Assembly: GCA_031308135.1 (NCBI GenBank)
Contig: JAHLJT010000631.1
Span: forward strand, 178,800,184-178,864,183
Origin: Acheta domesticus
Taxonomy: Eukaryota > Arthropoda > Insecta > Orthoptera > Gryllidae
Length of the DNA stretch: 64,000 bases
Direction of reading: 5' to 3'
In this document: positions 14,019 through 26,389 of the stretch, piece after piece
Layout: each line of letters begins with the position of its first letter
How positions within the stretch are numbered: position 1 is the first letter of the stretch
Made by a program: the position numbers and the translations under genes
Notes under the pieces: model-generated
Seen by the model: only the letters and a program-made list of their open reading frames with translations
Databases searched by the model: none
What the model was told of the DNA's origin: nothing

Positions 14019-14396
14019 ATGCCCAGTGTTGCGTGTTTGCAACATTCATAATGCATGGCCACTGATTTCCCTGATACTGAGTAACTAACAATATTCACGT
14101 GTTAAAATAGAGAATAATACACATCAATCATACAGATAATAAAAAATATGTCATTACATTCAGAAAACATTACCTTTATTCACTTGGCGAGTCTTTCTCT
14201 CCATCTTCAAAGTGACGAATAATACAATTAACCCTGAACCAACGATTACACTAATAAACCACTTTACCAATTTGTTCTACGATCCTTTAAATTCAAGCAC
14301 TTAACATAGAATGTAATGTTGCCCCACAAAGAAATTGTTAAAAATTAAACGTATGCTGAGTTGTGCCGTGTTGCAAAAACGCAACACTGGGCATCT
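14019..14396. mobile_element. MITE with GCCCAGTGTTGCG termini
   Basis: Left TATGCCCAGTGTTGCG.GTTTGCAACA faces right (reverse complement) GATGCCCAGTGTTGCGTTTTTGCAACA, about 26 bp with few mismatches, each arm itself a small hairpin (GTTGCG.GTTTGCAAC). There is no coding capacity. The target duplication is unclear, so superfamily is left open. Confidence 0.7.
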
Positions 14397-14575
14397 CTAT
14401 AGGCTGCTCCTGACCCAAATTGGATGTTGAACATACATTCTCCTCCCTTACTCTTACTCTCTCTTTCTTTTATTTGAATAGACTCTTTTCGGGAATACTG
14501 AAGAACGTGGTACACTGCTGAAAGGTTTTCTGTTGGTAATGAACCTAGTTTTAGCCTAAAAATAAAGGCAAAGAC

Positions 14576-15027
14576 TGTTATATCCAGGAAAACACAGAAG
14601 TTTCGTAAACAATGTTTTTATTCCACAAATGCAGCAAATCAATTATAACAAACCGGTAACCCAAGAATAATACCAAATAACAAAGCCGGGTTACCGTTTT
14701 ACCATTAGATGTCCAAAGTACAATGCAGTTTCACCAGTTGCCAAGAAGAATGTCCAATAATACAATTGCCTGGTCTAATAATATATCACTTGGGCCGCAC
14801 CACGTCACTTTACACTCGGAACTCCGCTATAACACTGTCTGCCCGCTCGGCGGCGGAGCCCGCTTTTATTCTCGCCGGCGGCATAGCCTCGCAACCGCTC
14901 CTGGGTTTCGCTAGCTGGCCGCCTCTTCCTCTTTCTCCCGGTCTCGCCACGGTCCGTTGCTCGCTGTGCTGACGCCGAGTGCTGGTGGTGCGGCGCGTGA
15001 TTCAACTCGCCGCGCACCACCATAACA
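14576..15027 (-). mobile_element. Solo LTR
   Basis: A 452-bp unit with TGTTAT...ATAACA ends and an exact 5-bp duplication AAGAC (14,571-14,575 and 15,028-15,032). On the minus strand it has AATAAAAGC in a GC-rich promoter-like part and AATAAAAACATTG near the 3' end. Size and architecture match the other two LTRs, but sequence similarity to them is limited. No internal coding region is present. Confidence 0.85.
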
Positions 15028-15394
15028 AAGACAATGTTAATACTGCTTTTAAAATGTAAGATTTATAATAGTGTTATTGTTTACATCTAAAATGAAGTAA
15101 TATATAACCTTCCCTTGCCAATAAAGTCACGATTCTTGAATTGGATTCACAGTTGATCGAAAGTAAACTAAGCATACTATGTATGTATGTACTTGGAGCG
15201 ACAGTCCGTGGACGGGCTAGGACTACCGGCGTTACTAAGCATACTTTACATGATTTATAGGTAGGCCCTTTTTCCTTCCAGACTTCATCCAAACCACTTC
15301 TCTGACACCGTAAAACTCTGTGATCACACCTACATAGAATGAATAGGATACACCCCATGATCAACTAAAAACGGAATAATTCGTTACTTTTTGA

Positions 15395-16165
15395 TTGGAT
15401 TCATTTTTACTTTCCCGTATACGTACGTATATACGGAGTAATATTCGTATTACCGAAAAACTTATGTAATTCTGCGCAAAAAATGGTGGATTTTCGGCAG
15501 AAAAAATTTATTGTCGGTCCTTGATAACGAAAAAGTGAATAAATCCACTAGGTAAATTAAGAAAAAGATTTCCTAACACGTAGTGTAGCCAGAATCCCTC
15601 TTTTATGGGTGCTTGATACCGAAAAAACAATTGAAAGCAAAACGAACGTTCGTCCGTCAGTCCATCAGTCCGTCAGTCCGTCAGTCCGTCTGTCCGTCTA
15701 TCCGTCTCTCCGTCTGTCCGTCTGCCCGTCCGTCCGTCTGTCAGTCTGCCCGTCCGTCTATCCATCCGTGAACACAATTAACGCCTCCATACGTAGGGTT
15801 TTTTTTTCAAATTGAAGAATCCCCTGACGATCTTGCTCGAGTAGAAGCTTTGTGATTTTGAAAAAGATTGTATAAAATTTGGGGGTACTTTACATGAAAC
15901 CCCCGGACATTTTCAGAATTTTCTCAAAATTGGCTCCAATTTTTCTTAAAATTTCTTGTACTAATAGAGTAAAATACGCTTATAAAGATGGCATAGGCCC
16001 TAATTTCACAGTTACCTCTGAATTTTCAAAAATTTCAAAAGTTTGAAGTTTTTTGACCTCTTACTACAACAACAAAATTAAAGAGATTTTTTCTTCCAAT
16101 AAAATATGTCCATAGCGAGTTATTTCATTAAGGTCCTGTACATTTTTTGAAAATTTTAGTAGTTT
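15395..16165 (+). repeat. Family A repeat, longest copy with expanded (GTCC/GTCT) tract
   Basis: Begins with TTTTTACTTTCCCGTATACG and a self-complementary CCGTATA...TATACGG segment. It continues through an expanded pyrimidine-rich GTCC/GTCT tandem tract (about 15,645-15,775) and the core with GGGGGTACTTTACATGAAAC. Seven other copies or pieces occur in the window. No transposase-like ORF is seen, so it is probably a nonautonomous element of unknown class. Confidence 0.8.
15645..15775. repeat. GTCC/GTCT microsatellite in family A
   Basis: CGTCCGTCTGTCCGTC-type tandem, longer than the equivalent tract in the other family-A copies. An in-frame ORF rich in Pro/Ser/Val here is an artefact. Confidence 0.85.
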
Positions 16166-16194
16166 TCTCGCAAGTAGCACCAGCACGTACTTTT

Positions 16195-16262
16195 AACGAA
16201 AGTTAATTAAAGTAATTACGTAATTAAATTAATTAAAGTAATTAAGTCATTAAAATAATTAC
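16195..16262. repeat. TAATTAAAG/TAATTACG simple repeat
   Basis: Runs of TAATTAAAGTAATTA-type units, AT-rich and self-complementary. Confidence 0.6.
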
Positions 16263-16359
16263 GAGGAGTATTTTTATCACATACATAAATATATTTTTAT
16301 TTGTGAATAATATTTTCGACTACATGAATTGTAATTAGATATTTTATTTTTTCGTAGCA

Positions 16360-16390
16360 CTGAAGATGGCCACAATGCTGCCGAAAAACG
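16360..16390 (+). other. Hammerhead-core-like motif
   Basis: CTGAAGATGGC, then CACAATGCT, then GCCGAAAAACG: core with one change (CTGAAGA) and a GGC/GCC stem. Confidence 0.35.
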
Positions 16391-17493
16391 TTCTGCTGAA
16401 TTAAACGCATGTGACAAAACTACTCATCGTAATTACTTTTATAAATATAATTGCAGCCAAAAGCCCTTCACCATTTCTTACTATATTGAGATAACCATAT
16501 TTGGTAACTAAATTTCATATTAGGGTATAATCTTTTTTACAAGTATTAACAATAATGAAATTGGCTTACGCTTTGTCTCGAGGAAAATGGAGGAACGATA
16601 TTGAGAGCTTCACAAGTGCATAGTTGCTGGACTCAAACTTCACACAAACCTTCCCGAACATGGTTTTATAGTTATTTCACAATATGCACACGCACAATTA
16701 CACCGTATAAAACAGGAACAACTAGTAAAAACAAATTAGTAATTATTAGTAATGACGGAACTGCGATGTAGAAAACAATTAGAAATATATTCAAACACTT
16801 CAAAATTCAGTATATTTGATATAAGGCTATAGAAGACGAGACCATTAAACGTTCTTTCCCTCAGCATTTGGAGCACAATGAACGACTATGTTTTCACCAC
16901 TTGGGTTCATTTTATAAGGTTGATGTTCTGTGGGAGTAGTACCTACATTCTTCATCCCTACGTTCACCCGACTTTCTCTATTGCACACTCTCTGGCCTCT
17001 CTTTTTTCCTTTTGACTGCCTTTTATTTAAGAGAATGTTCATTTTTCCTTTCATTCAAAGACGCGCACGTGCCAGAAGAGAAATATGTCTCAGATGTCTC
17101 GCTAGAAGCAGTGAAATTCGACCAATCAATGTTATATTTTTGTATGAAAAAAGTCCCTTAATAGCGAACACAAATGAATTTTTAGTAAAAAGAAATATTC
17201 GTGGACAATTTGTATGTTCTAAACTAACATATCTAACAATACATCTACAAATAAATTGTAAGATTGGGATACCATGATTAATTTTTGGATGCAGGTCTTA
17301 AAATTGCACACCTTTTTAATTTTGAAAGTAAAGCAAAGACTTGTTCCAAATTTGTAAATAAAGAAACATACTAAAAATGCATTTTTTCAAATTTTTATTG
17401 CATAATTTTCCAAATAAATACAATAAAATGGCAGTAAAATAAGAGAACAGTCAAATAGTTTTTTTCATATCAGGTATTGAAATTAAAACGCAT
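16391..17493. other. No gene seen
   Basis: A 115-codon frame at 16,930-17,277 has no recognisable domain and AT-rich codons. Confidence 0.5.
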
Positions 17494-18029
17494 AGTTGAT
17501 TAACTATTCCGGACGTGCCAAATACTAGGATCAATAGTCTCGTAAGTGTAGTACATGCGTTTTCTTCGGGAAGAGGTGGTATTCCTCTCCCGTTGGATGG
17601 TGAAATCCGGCGTCGACCTTCTCGCCGATTTTCAGGTTTTCTCCAGCTAGGTATCTCCCACCAACAAGTCACTCCCTAGTCGGGAAAATCTCTAAGTTTC
17701 CGACTGATCTCCCGCCGTATGTGGTAGTGTAGTGCATGCACCTAAGAGGTGAGGATAGAACAAGGTATGGGAAGAAAAGATCTCGCACGGTCCGTAGACC
17801 GTTTGCTAGAGTACTGCTCCGGTATTCATCTACTGTAGAATGGAAAAACTCCAGGAAACTTCTGATTAAAGCAACCGGCCTCTAGAATTCTTCAGAGAGG
17901 AGCTGAATTTCTCTCAGCTGTCTAGCTGGTATCGAAAATCCTGGTTCGCCGTCGGGACTCGATCGCTAGGACCTCCCAGTCCAAGGCGCTGCAGTGACAT
18001 CGGTCGATGCCCTGAACTACCTAAGCCAG
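17494..18029 (-). repeat. S1 SINE, full-length copy
   Basis: On the minus strand it starts with a tRNA-like head: an A-box-like TTAGGTAGTTCAGGGCATC, then a B-box-like ATCGAGTCCCGAC. The S1 body and GGAATAGTTAATCAAC tail follow. At about 535 bp it is long for a SINE. This is the best copy for defining the family. Confidence 0.75.
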
Positions 18030-19052
18030 TAAAGTATCTGAAAGAATTCAATATTCGGGTAGAAGACGTTTCTTTTCGAAGTGAGCATTCTAATATTATT
18101 AACAATGAAAGTGAACTTCCTTTCTTATCACTTCTTCACAATACACAGTACAAATCTTTTGCAGTTCTTTCCACGTGAAAATAATTTAACTGTAGCTTCT
18201 TTGTTATCCATTTCGCACCACCCTTGAAGTACGTGTGGATTAAGAGGGTGCGCCAACCCGACTGTGTGATGAAGTTTTGATTAGAAAAACACACAATCCA
18301 ATATATTAGACTAAAAACGTTAGAAAGGATATAATAACTATTGAAATAAAGAAGAAAACCAGCGATATTGTGAATTGAAAATATTTAAGTCGACGTAATC
18401 AAAAGTCACACAATTTAACAGATTATGTACAATATATTTAAAAATACAAATTTTAAAATTCTTATAAATATTAAAACTGTTAAACTGTAACATACTGTAG
18501 AATTATTTTTATCTCCACTTTTTACGATATAAGATTCGCCGTGGATTGATATGCATCGTCAGCTACAAGATATTTCTAACTCCTCTCAATTTGACCGCCG
18601 AGGCTACATGCACACGTTCATTGCTGATTCAAAAATTAATTACGAAATTCATGAAAATCTAACCCGACAAATCAGAGTGTGGAACTAGCGACAAAGGCAG
18701 AACTGCACTTTGTTTTGCTGCGGAGAGAAAGAGACAGAGCTATTTGGGCACTCAGTGCTACTGAAAACTGAAGCACTGATTTAGACGATGGTTTCTTATG
18801 TTCAGCAATACCCGTGAGAGTCCATTTAAAATCACGGGGAAATGCCATCGCGTTCGATAATTATATTAATAAATAGTGATAACGATATGAATAATGTAAG
18901 TATTTTGAATCCTTAAAAGTAACCACATATTCCACGTATGCTACATAACAAAAACTACAACATGAGTACGTGATATTATTCGATTTAATGAAAAACGTCA
19001 AAAAATTTCTTTTTTAACTTTGAGATTTCCATAAAATACAATGAAATGTACA
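18030..19052. other. No gene seen
   Basis: AT-rich intergenic DNA; nothing recognisable. Confidence 0.5.
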
Positions 19053-19643
19053 CAGGGCTCGGATTCTGATATGTCATCTTTTCATTGGTGCATTCTAGAC
19101 GCAGCTAAATTGTAAAATAATGTTTTTCACGACACAGATATAAAAAAAGTGTAATAATTGGTTCATTTATTGTCACTTTTTGCTATTTTGTAATTTTAGG
19201 TCATGTTTTGAACATTTTTGTCATTTTTAGGTATTTTGTTTCCTTCTAGTATGTTTTGTTAGTGAATGCGTCATGAATTTACAATGACACAAAGTTTTTA
19301 TCGTATCATCAGTTGATGAAAGTTACCACTGCAGTCGACTCTTTTGTTTTTCGAACTCTCAAAATTACACGGATCTTCGGTAATGCTCCGCGACCTTTCA
19401 AAACTGACGATTGACAAATCAGAGCTAATGATTACATTTTCTACTAAAGTAAAGACTATTTTAATATTTCTACAAATTTAATTTTATATAAATGAATTTG
19501 ATTTAAAATTTTAAAATTCATTGAATTAGTAAACATTTACATACACACTGATTATTTTTTAAATTGGCCATTTTTCGATTATTTTTAAATAATTTTATAG
19601 TTCATTTTCAAAGAAATTTTAGGTCATAAGAATCCGAGCTCTG
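19053..19643. mobile_element. hAT-like nonautonomous element
   Basis: Inverted termini CAGGGCTCGGATTCTGAT and, reverse-complemented, CAGAGCTCGGATTCTTAT. CAG-type ends and internal TTTTAGGTCAT/TTTTAGGTATTT repeats are typical of hAT elements. An exact 8-bp target duplication is not visible. It is 591 bp without a transposase. Confidence 0.65.
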
Positions 19644-19984
19644 GTAGTAATGTATGTATTTCAAATCGTTAATGAGTGATAAACTTTCTAAATGCTTTAA
19701 TTAACGTAGTGTTTCTATGAAAAATTATCTGAAGAAAAACTAATTGTGCTGATTAATTACCATTACGTATTATGTTATGCAAAAATGTTTCATTACTTTG
19801 GATCAAGAACATGAATGCACCGTTCCGGCGCTAATGCGCGATGCAACTTCATCGTTGTTAAGTTCTCAGATGCGCGGGTCTCTCGTCAGTCCTACACTTC
19901 GCTTGTTATAATTAGAGTCCCTAGATACAGAGAGTAGCGAAACAACCTCCATTAAATATTATCTCACCCGATAGCCCTATCAAG

Positions 19985-21535
19985 CAGAATTCAGAAGTTG
20001 AACAGGACTTTTAACACAACATACAATAGATGCAGGGGTCTCACAAGGATCATGTCTTTCTCCCCTCCACTTCAAAATCTATTTATCAAATATTCTTCAA
20101 CCAGACACCTCCGAAATAGCTTTGTTTGCTGATGACGGCAATATTTACATCCCACGACGATATTTTATGCGCACACGATCAATTACAAAATGACTTAGTT
20201 AAATTTTCGAAATGGACTAAAAGGTAGAATCAAAATTAATGCTTCAAAATCTTAAACAAAGGTTTTCACCCTTCGTAAACTTAAATTACCTCCTCCTTTA
20301 CTCACCCGCAACACACCAATACCATGGCTACCAAAATAAACCACAGTTAAATATCTTGGACTCACAGTAGACACCAAATTAAGGGGGTAGCTGCAGTTAT
20401 CAGGGTTCAAAAAATCGAATTTTTGTTTTTTGATTCAAAAAGGAATATTTTGATCTCAATTTCAGTGAAAAAGTATATTTATACCTATTTTAGTTTAGAA
20501 GTTATGAGGGTTTAACTTACGCGCTGCACATTTATGCAACACGTGTTACTAAATCTTCAAACTTAATTATCTGGAAAAGAAAATTTTTTATAGGTTTTAC
20601 TCTAACTTTTTTTCTAATGGAGTTATCTGTCTCAAATTTTCAGGATCTCTTACAGCTACTCATAGCTACAGATTAAACTATTTCAAACATAGTCACTCTT
20701 AACAAATTTCAGAAATAATCAATTAATTATAGGTGAAAAATGTATAAAATTCCGTCTGTCAGAAATAAAACAAAACAAACAATTCAAATTCATTTACAAT
20801 CATTGCTATTTTTATTACAAGTTGCAGCCCAGGTATATTTCTATAGATGTAAATAAGAAGTTTAGCAAAATTTTGAAAATAATATTATTAATCATTAAAA
20901 AAGTGCCTCCACATTTTGTATGGCAAATTAATATATTTAAAAACTGAATTTTTGTTTCATAAATCAATGTTTGGAATTACAGTATGTGAATATTTACACT
21001 TGCAAAGTTTGGTTAAGAAAGGATTAAGAGGTTTGGAGCAAATAAAATTTTTAATTTGTGAAATATTAGTATCTTTTAACTGTAGCTACCCTCTTAACCT
21101 GGAAAGCACATATCACAAACACAGTAAACAAAACATACACAAAAATTATAAAACTCTATCTCCTTTTAAATCATAAATCTTCACTTAACATAGAATGCGG
21201 TAAAATAATCTACAAATCAGTAATTAAACCCTCACTAACGTATGCGAGCCTCGGTTAGATAAAAGCAGCCCACAGTCACATTAACAAACTCCAAGTTATA
21301 CAAAATAAGTGTCTCAGAAAAATAACCAAAGCTCCGTGGTTTATAAGTAACGAACAACTACATAGAGAATTAAAAATAGAATCTATTCAAGACTATATTA
21401 TCAAAATTTCAAAAAACTTCTATGAGTTACTACCAGAATCCCCAGCCACAGCAACTTACCATCTAGGTAAAATTTACAGCTAACCACAGAGAATTCACTC
21501 ACGCTACCCAAAAGACATTTTCAAGCCTCCCCAAC
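19985..21535 (+). pseudogene. Jockey-type LINE reverse transcriptase relic, interrupted
   Basis: A reverse-transcriptase core with AGVSQGSCLSPLHFKIY and the catalytic-type LFADDGNIY (about 20,035-20,150), then KYLGLTVDTKL up to 20,382. After a 711-bp insertion the frame resumes with TWKAHI and continues through YKSVIKPSLTYASLG, LQVIQNKCLRKITKAPW and NEQLHRELKIESIQDYI. Stops and frameshifts are present. The 5' part (endonuclease) is missing. Confidence 0.85.
20383..21093. mobile_element. TTAA-flanked nonautonomous transposon inside the jockey relic
   Basis: TTAA stands at both ends (20,379-20,382 and 21,094-21,097). Terminal inverted repeats are GGGGGTAGCTGCAGTTA and, reverse-complemented, GAGGGTAGCTACAGTTA, 15 of 17 matching. 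Removing the element and one TTAA restores the jockey frame. TTAA targets are typical of piggyBac and a few other superfamilies. It carries no transposase. Confidence 0.85.
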
Positions 21536-21542
21536 TATCAGA

Positions 21543-21606
21543 AAATATTATCTCTCTCTCCCTCCTCTCCCTCTCTCTCTCCCTCTCTCTCTCTCGCTCA
21601 CTCTTT
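21543..21606. repeat. (CT)n microsatellite
   Basis: CTCTCTCTCCCTC-type tract just after the jockey relic. Confidence 0.85.
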
Positions 21607-21681
21607 ATTACACTCTCACACACACAAAAATACCAACGATGGATTAACATACTTTTTTAACACAGGAAATGTATTGACAGA

Positions 21682-21706
21682 CCCGAGGATGGTTCATCGA
21701 AAAATG
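21682..21706 (+). other. Hammerhead-core-like motif, degraded
   Basis: CCCGAGGATGGTTCATCGAAAA, with GATG/CATC able to pair before GAAA. It lies about 150 bp after the jockey relic. Confidence 0.25.
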
Positions 21707-24429
21707 TTATTGAAATCATATGTAAACGCTCTTTAAAGGCAGAAATGCCGAACAAGAAGAAATAAAAATTTTAAAAAATGCTGAACAGAAATTATAACAA
21801 TTGGTGACATTATGGAGATTTTCAAGAATATTAACATTGGTTTGAGATAGACTAATGGTTCTCAGCAAACATAATACCACACAGTTACAATTGTCATGAC
21901 AACTGGATATAAGATACCGGGATCGGTGGAATAATGGAATCCAGTTCTACCCGTATCTAAGGACTAGTTATAATCATAGTGTGGGAGACCAACGAACATA
22001 TTAAATAGTGAAGTAGGAGAAAACTTCGTCATGGAAGGGTATTTCTGTAAATTACTTTCATTCCCTTCAGTCAAACAAAGAAAACATGTAATTATTTAAT
22101 TTCTGAACATTGTATTGATCCATTTAATTTAGATATTCATGTACTATGCATTTACCGTCATTTTTCAATTCAATTTTTGAATTTCTTACATTGTTTTGGT
22201 ATAAAATTTTACCATGAAGTACATTTCATTTTTATGCCACTATTTAAAAACTAAAATGAACACAAACACAAATAAGAGCATATAGTACACTATGTAACAT
22301 TTACCTATAAATTAAACGATTTATTTCGTAAGTCTATTCCATAAAACTTCATGTATTCAACAAAACCTAGTCTCCCTATGTCTTATGTTCTCTCAGGATG
22401 TCGCATCACTTGATATTCTGTGTATAATTTACTTTGTTTCTAGACTAAGGCACAATCACTAATGCTCTGTTGTAGCAAAAATAGAAAATCACACAAAATA
22501 TTTTTCAAAAATGTAGCATGCACACTATTCAAGAACAACCAATAAAATTTTCTCCCATAACAAGGAAATAAATTCTTTGGAATAAAGCCTTCACGAATAC
22601 TGCAACAACATGGTAGAGTACAAAAGATACCAACCCAATATTCGTTACATAACAACAATACTAAAAACTACTGTTCCATAACATAGCACGTTAGTAAATA
22701 CTAAACTTCGGGTGTTCTCCTTGGAGCCTTCGCCTCGCATGACATTAGCTGAGTAGTAATAAGTGATTGAGAATTTACTTCGAATGCGTAGAATGGAAAT
22801 GGGTGAAATAACTCAATCAAATATTTCTATTTTCAGTCCAAGTCCAAGAAGTTTCATTGTTTTTGAATTTTTCTTTAGCTTCTGGATATCTATTAAAACC
22901 ATCGCCAGCATTCACATAAAAGGAGGCTGCATTTTCTTCCAATTCCTGCACACATTAAAAATTAGTAATATGTATATAGTTTAGACGCCTGGATGTCAGT
23001 CATTAGTACCCATAGCCCGCTCTTGAGTTCCAATTTTTTATATTTCGCAGTAAATCATTACGATTAAGAGTAGAAAAACAGTTAAAAATTATTTAAACTA
23101 ATTATTTAGATCATGATGAATACATAATTATTAATTTTAGAATGTATATCAATGCCCAGCTGCAACCTCGTATTGTAAGTATAATACCGTTTGATATTAA
23201 ACTCAAGGTGCCGATTTGTCAAGATATTCAATATGGAAACTTTGTTTGATCAACATTCCCATGTACCGAAGTGAAGTCTAAGCCTACTAAACTGTTTATA
23301 ACGGCAACAAATGGTATTTAGTACTCAAAGATGAAAATATTAGTTTTATTATTTTTGGTTCGCAATTACTTTTCTTGAGGCACGTAAGAACGAAGAAAAT
23401 AATCCAATGCTTTTTAGTATACAGATAATTTTTCTATATTCGCACCCCAGTAAGCTGGCGCCCTGACTCTTCAAAACCCCTTCTGTTCCTCAAAACTAAT
23501 CAAGGAAAATTAAATAATATTGCAAAGAGTAGCGTTGTAACAGCCCGATCCGGTATTTTCGCACTACTTTACTTGGCTTTCTCAAGTGTAAAAACCTTTT
23601 CTAATATTTTTATGACTATCAAGGAAAGCAAAAAGATAACTCTCAAGGAAGTTTGAATAATTATTCCAAATGTTATATTTAAAGAAGTATTAATTGCTCC
23701 AAGAACATCTCTCTACAATACTGAATAAACCTTTATTGAAAATTTGTTTTCAACACTAATTGCATTGTTATTTTTGTTTGATATTCAGTAGGTACATTAG
23801 CGCTTATTTTTATACATGTTTAAACAAATAAACACGTTTCATTAATGACTTTCCTTCTTAATTGAAAAGATAGACAAAGGGATAGGGAATGGGTGGGGTT
23901 TAACAGGCGAACGATCTCGCACGCGTACGCTAGTTATAATACTAATATGGTATGCAATCAATGTCTTTACATTAAACTTTGTAGTACATAGTATCATTCT
24001 AAATTTATTTTATCAAAACTTGAAATATCAGATATATAAATTTCTTTTTCTCTCAAAATCTGTTTTAGCTGAATATACTTTTTTCCAAATTTTGCATTTA
24101 TCGTCATTTGTAGACGAATAGGTATTATCTTTCCGAAAACTATTGTAGTCAGAAAATATTAAATTCCTATGAACTTTCTTAAATAAATCTCAGTAAAACA
24201 AAATTAAAATGGATATTAGAAAATTTCTAAACACCTGAATAATAGCAAGGATACTTTGATGAACAGAAAATATTTCGAAGGTTACTTTCCATCAAACTGC
24301 TGGGCATACTGTTTTACATAGGCTGTATCGTCGTTTTTTATTTTAATATTCAGTTTATTTACAATCTCTTTTTTAACAAACATTCTGTAAATGTGATAAT
24401 TATGTATTATTTGAAATTAGAGTTCATCA
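21707..24429. other. No gene seen
   Basis: AT-rich. Small frames at 22,440-22,984 have hydrophobic stretches but no family match. Confidence 0.5.
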
Positions 24430-24790
24430 TCATGTGGGTTGTTTGAAACGGAATGGTAATTCCAGAATATGGTATCTTTTAAGTCGGTGTTCTTCCTCAC
24501 TATTGTCCAGTAGATTGATGGCTGATGGATTTGGAGGTTTGGCTAACCGCTCTTGGTAGGTGGTGCTACGCTGAGTGATTTCTTCATATATTGTAGGTAT
24601 CTTAAGGTCTCGACATAGTGTGTCATTTGTCACGTACCATGGTGCATTGGCTAATCTTCGAATACATTTTGATTCGAATCTTCTAAGTATTTCTATATTT
24701 GATTTGATAGCGGATCCCCAGAGTTAGATTCCGTAGCTGTATCGTCGTGATGAAATAATACAGGCTCTCCCGTATGTATACATTTATTTA
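24430..24790 (-). pseudogene. Jockey-type LINE ORF2 C-terminus
   Basis: Minus-strand reading: YGI, then a stop, LWGSAIKSNIEILRRF, ESKCIRRLANAPWYV, DLKIPTIYEEI, SAINLLDNS and RLKRYHILELPFRF. This is the standard jockey C-terminus after the RT thumb. It is 5'-truncated with at least one stop. Confidence 0.8.
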
Positions 24791-25924
24791 TATTATTTAG
24801 TGATAGCTTGGTTTTTAGTACAGGGCACTGAGAGTGTCAGAAGCATTTCTGAGAGAAAACAGGTGAAAAATCTAAACTATCATTCACTTGTTACAATTGT
24901 GTTTAGTGGACATGGCTCCCTGCAAATAGGGTTCCGGTCATCAGGCGTCTCTCACAAAAGAGTGAAAGAGCTGTTGTTACCTGCGACGTTACAAGACCTA
25001 TGTTAAATTGAGACCCTAAAGTATAAATATACTGATTATTAAGTTACTTACCCAGCTAATTATAAATTTTTTGACTATTTCAACTTACAATTACATCACA
25101 TTTTTTCCACGGGAATCAAAATTACCTGCAATGTCTGTTCCAATTTTCTGCAAGCATATCCTCAACTATATTTTCATCTGGAACGTCGCCAACTTCAAGC
25201 CGTATTCTTCTAAAAATTTTAAACATCTTCAATTTTCTGAATCAGTTATTCTCGAATCGCCGTTACTCCGCTGCTAATTTCTAGTTTTAGAATCCTATTA
25301 AAATTTAAAATACGTATAAAAAGGAAAATATTAAAGATTTATAGATTAAATATAAGTCGTGCTTGCCAGCGCAGACAATTTTATGGAATTTTGAAATAAA
25401 ATCGTTGACATATCAATAGATACTTTTTTGCCACAGGAAGGGTCTGTACACTCCCAGAGCACAAGAAATAGTAGGTAATTGTTTCTCTTGAGAACCAAAT
25501 AGAAAAAACTTTTTATTATTGAACAATTCATACATTGTATAGTAATTCATAAATTGTTAATTCTTGAACATTCATACTTGGTGGAGTGTCTGTTCCAACG
25601 GCGCTTTTTGAATTATTTTGAGAGGACGAAGAAAACGTGTAATTAAATCAACTGTAAGTTAAACAGTACTGAATAAGTTTTACATCGAGGAAATACCACA
25701 TTTGAATCACTTTAATTCCGGCAATTTTGCCAATGTTTGAATTGATTTTAAGAAACGTTTTTACACATATACAAGTTTTCATGTGCATAATCCTTTTGTC
25801 AGCGTAGTATATATGCTGAGAGGATGACTTGATCTTTAATAAAATAAGACATTTAGAACGAAAGACAGAATAAATTCTTGAAATGACAGTTTTTATATAT
25901 TAAATAAAATACTTATTGTTTACA

Positions 25925-25960
25925 ACGTTTTGAAAATAACTCGTTTCCATCATCAGGTGA
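25925..25960 (-). other. Hammerhead-core-like motif
   Basis: The minus strand reads CCTGATGATGGAAACGAG, then TTATTTTCAAAACG. The first half of the core is intact, GGAAA/TTTTC can pair, and the GAAA part is altered to AAAA. PLE relic 1, about 0.9 kb away on the same strand, may be the source. Confidence 0.35.
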
Positions 25961-26141
25961 CAAAACAAATATAATATTATAAAACAATTGCTAGGTACAA
26001 ACAGATGAATTACAAAAAGTTAATGTACACAAGTCAACAGAAAGTACCTTGTTAAAATCTTTAGAAAATTTAAATATGGTATTATCTAACAATACGAAAC
26101 GAAACAGAGAAACATAGAAAAGCATTGTAAAAATTAGAGAG

Positions 26142-26174
26142 AAAGAAGTTAGATAGATATAGATATAGATATTT
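26142..26174. repeat. (TAGATA)n microsatellite
   Basis: TAGATAGATATAGATATAGA and similar. Confidence 0.7.
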
Positions 26175-26389
26175 ATTTGTCAAAAAACAGTAAAAACTGT
26201 ATATGACGTGTGGGGAAAGAAATTTATCTGCGCACATTTTCTTGAGGGCCAGAATTTTATTTAAAAAAAAACAAACCAAAAAATGAATTTAGAAAATAAT
26301 TATTGTAGAGAATAAAGATATTTGAAAAATGTTTTTTCCCGAGTTATAGAAAATCAATTTCAACTGTAAATGAACTACAAGCAAAAGGA

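Noticed and set aside
15609..15815. 68-codon Pro/Ser/Val ORF
   Set aside because: A translation of the GTCC/GTCT microsatellite within family A.
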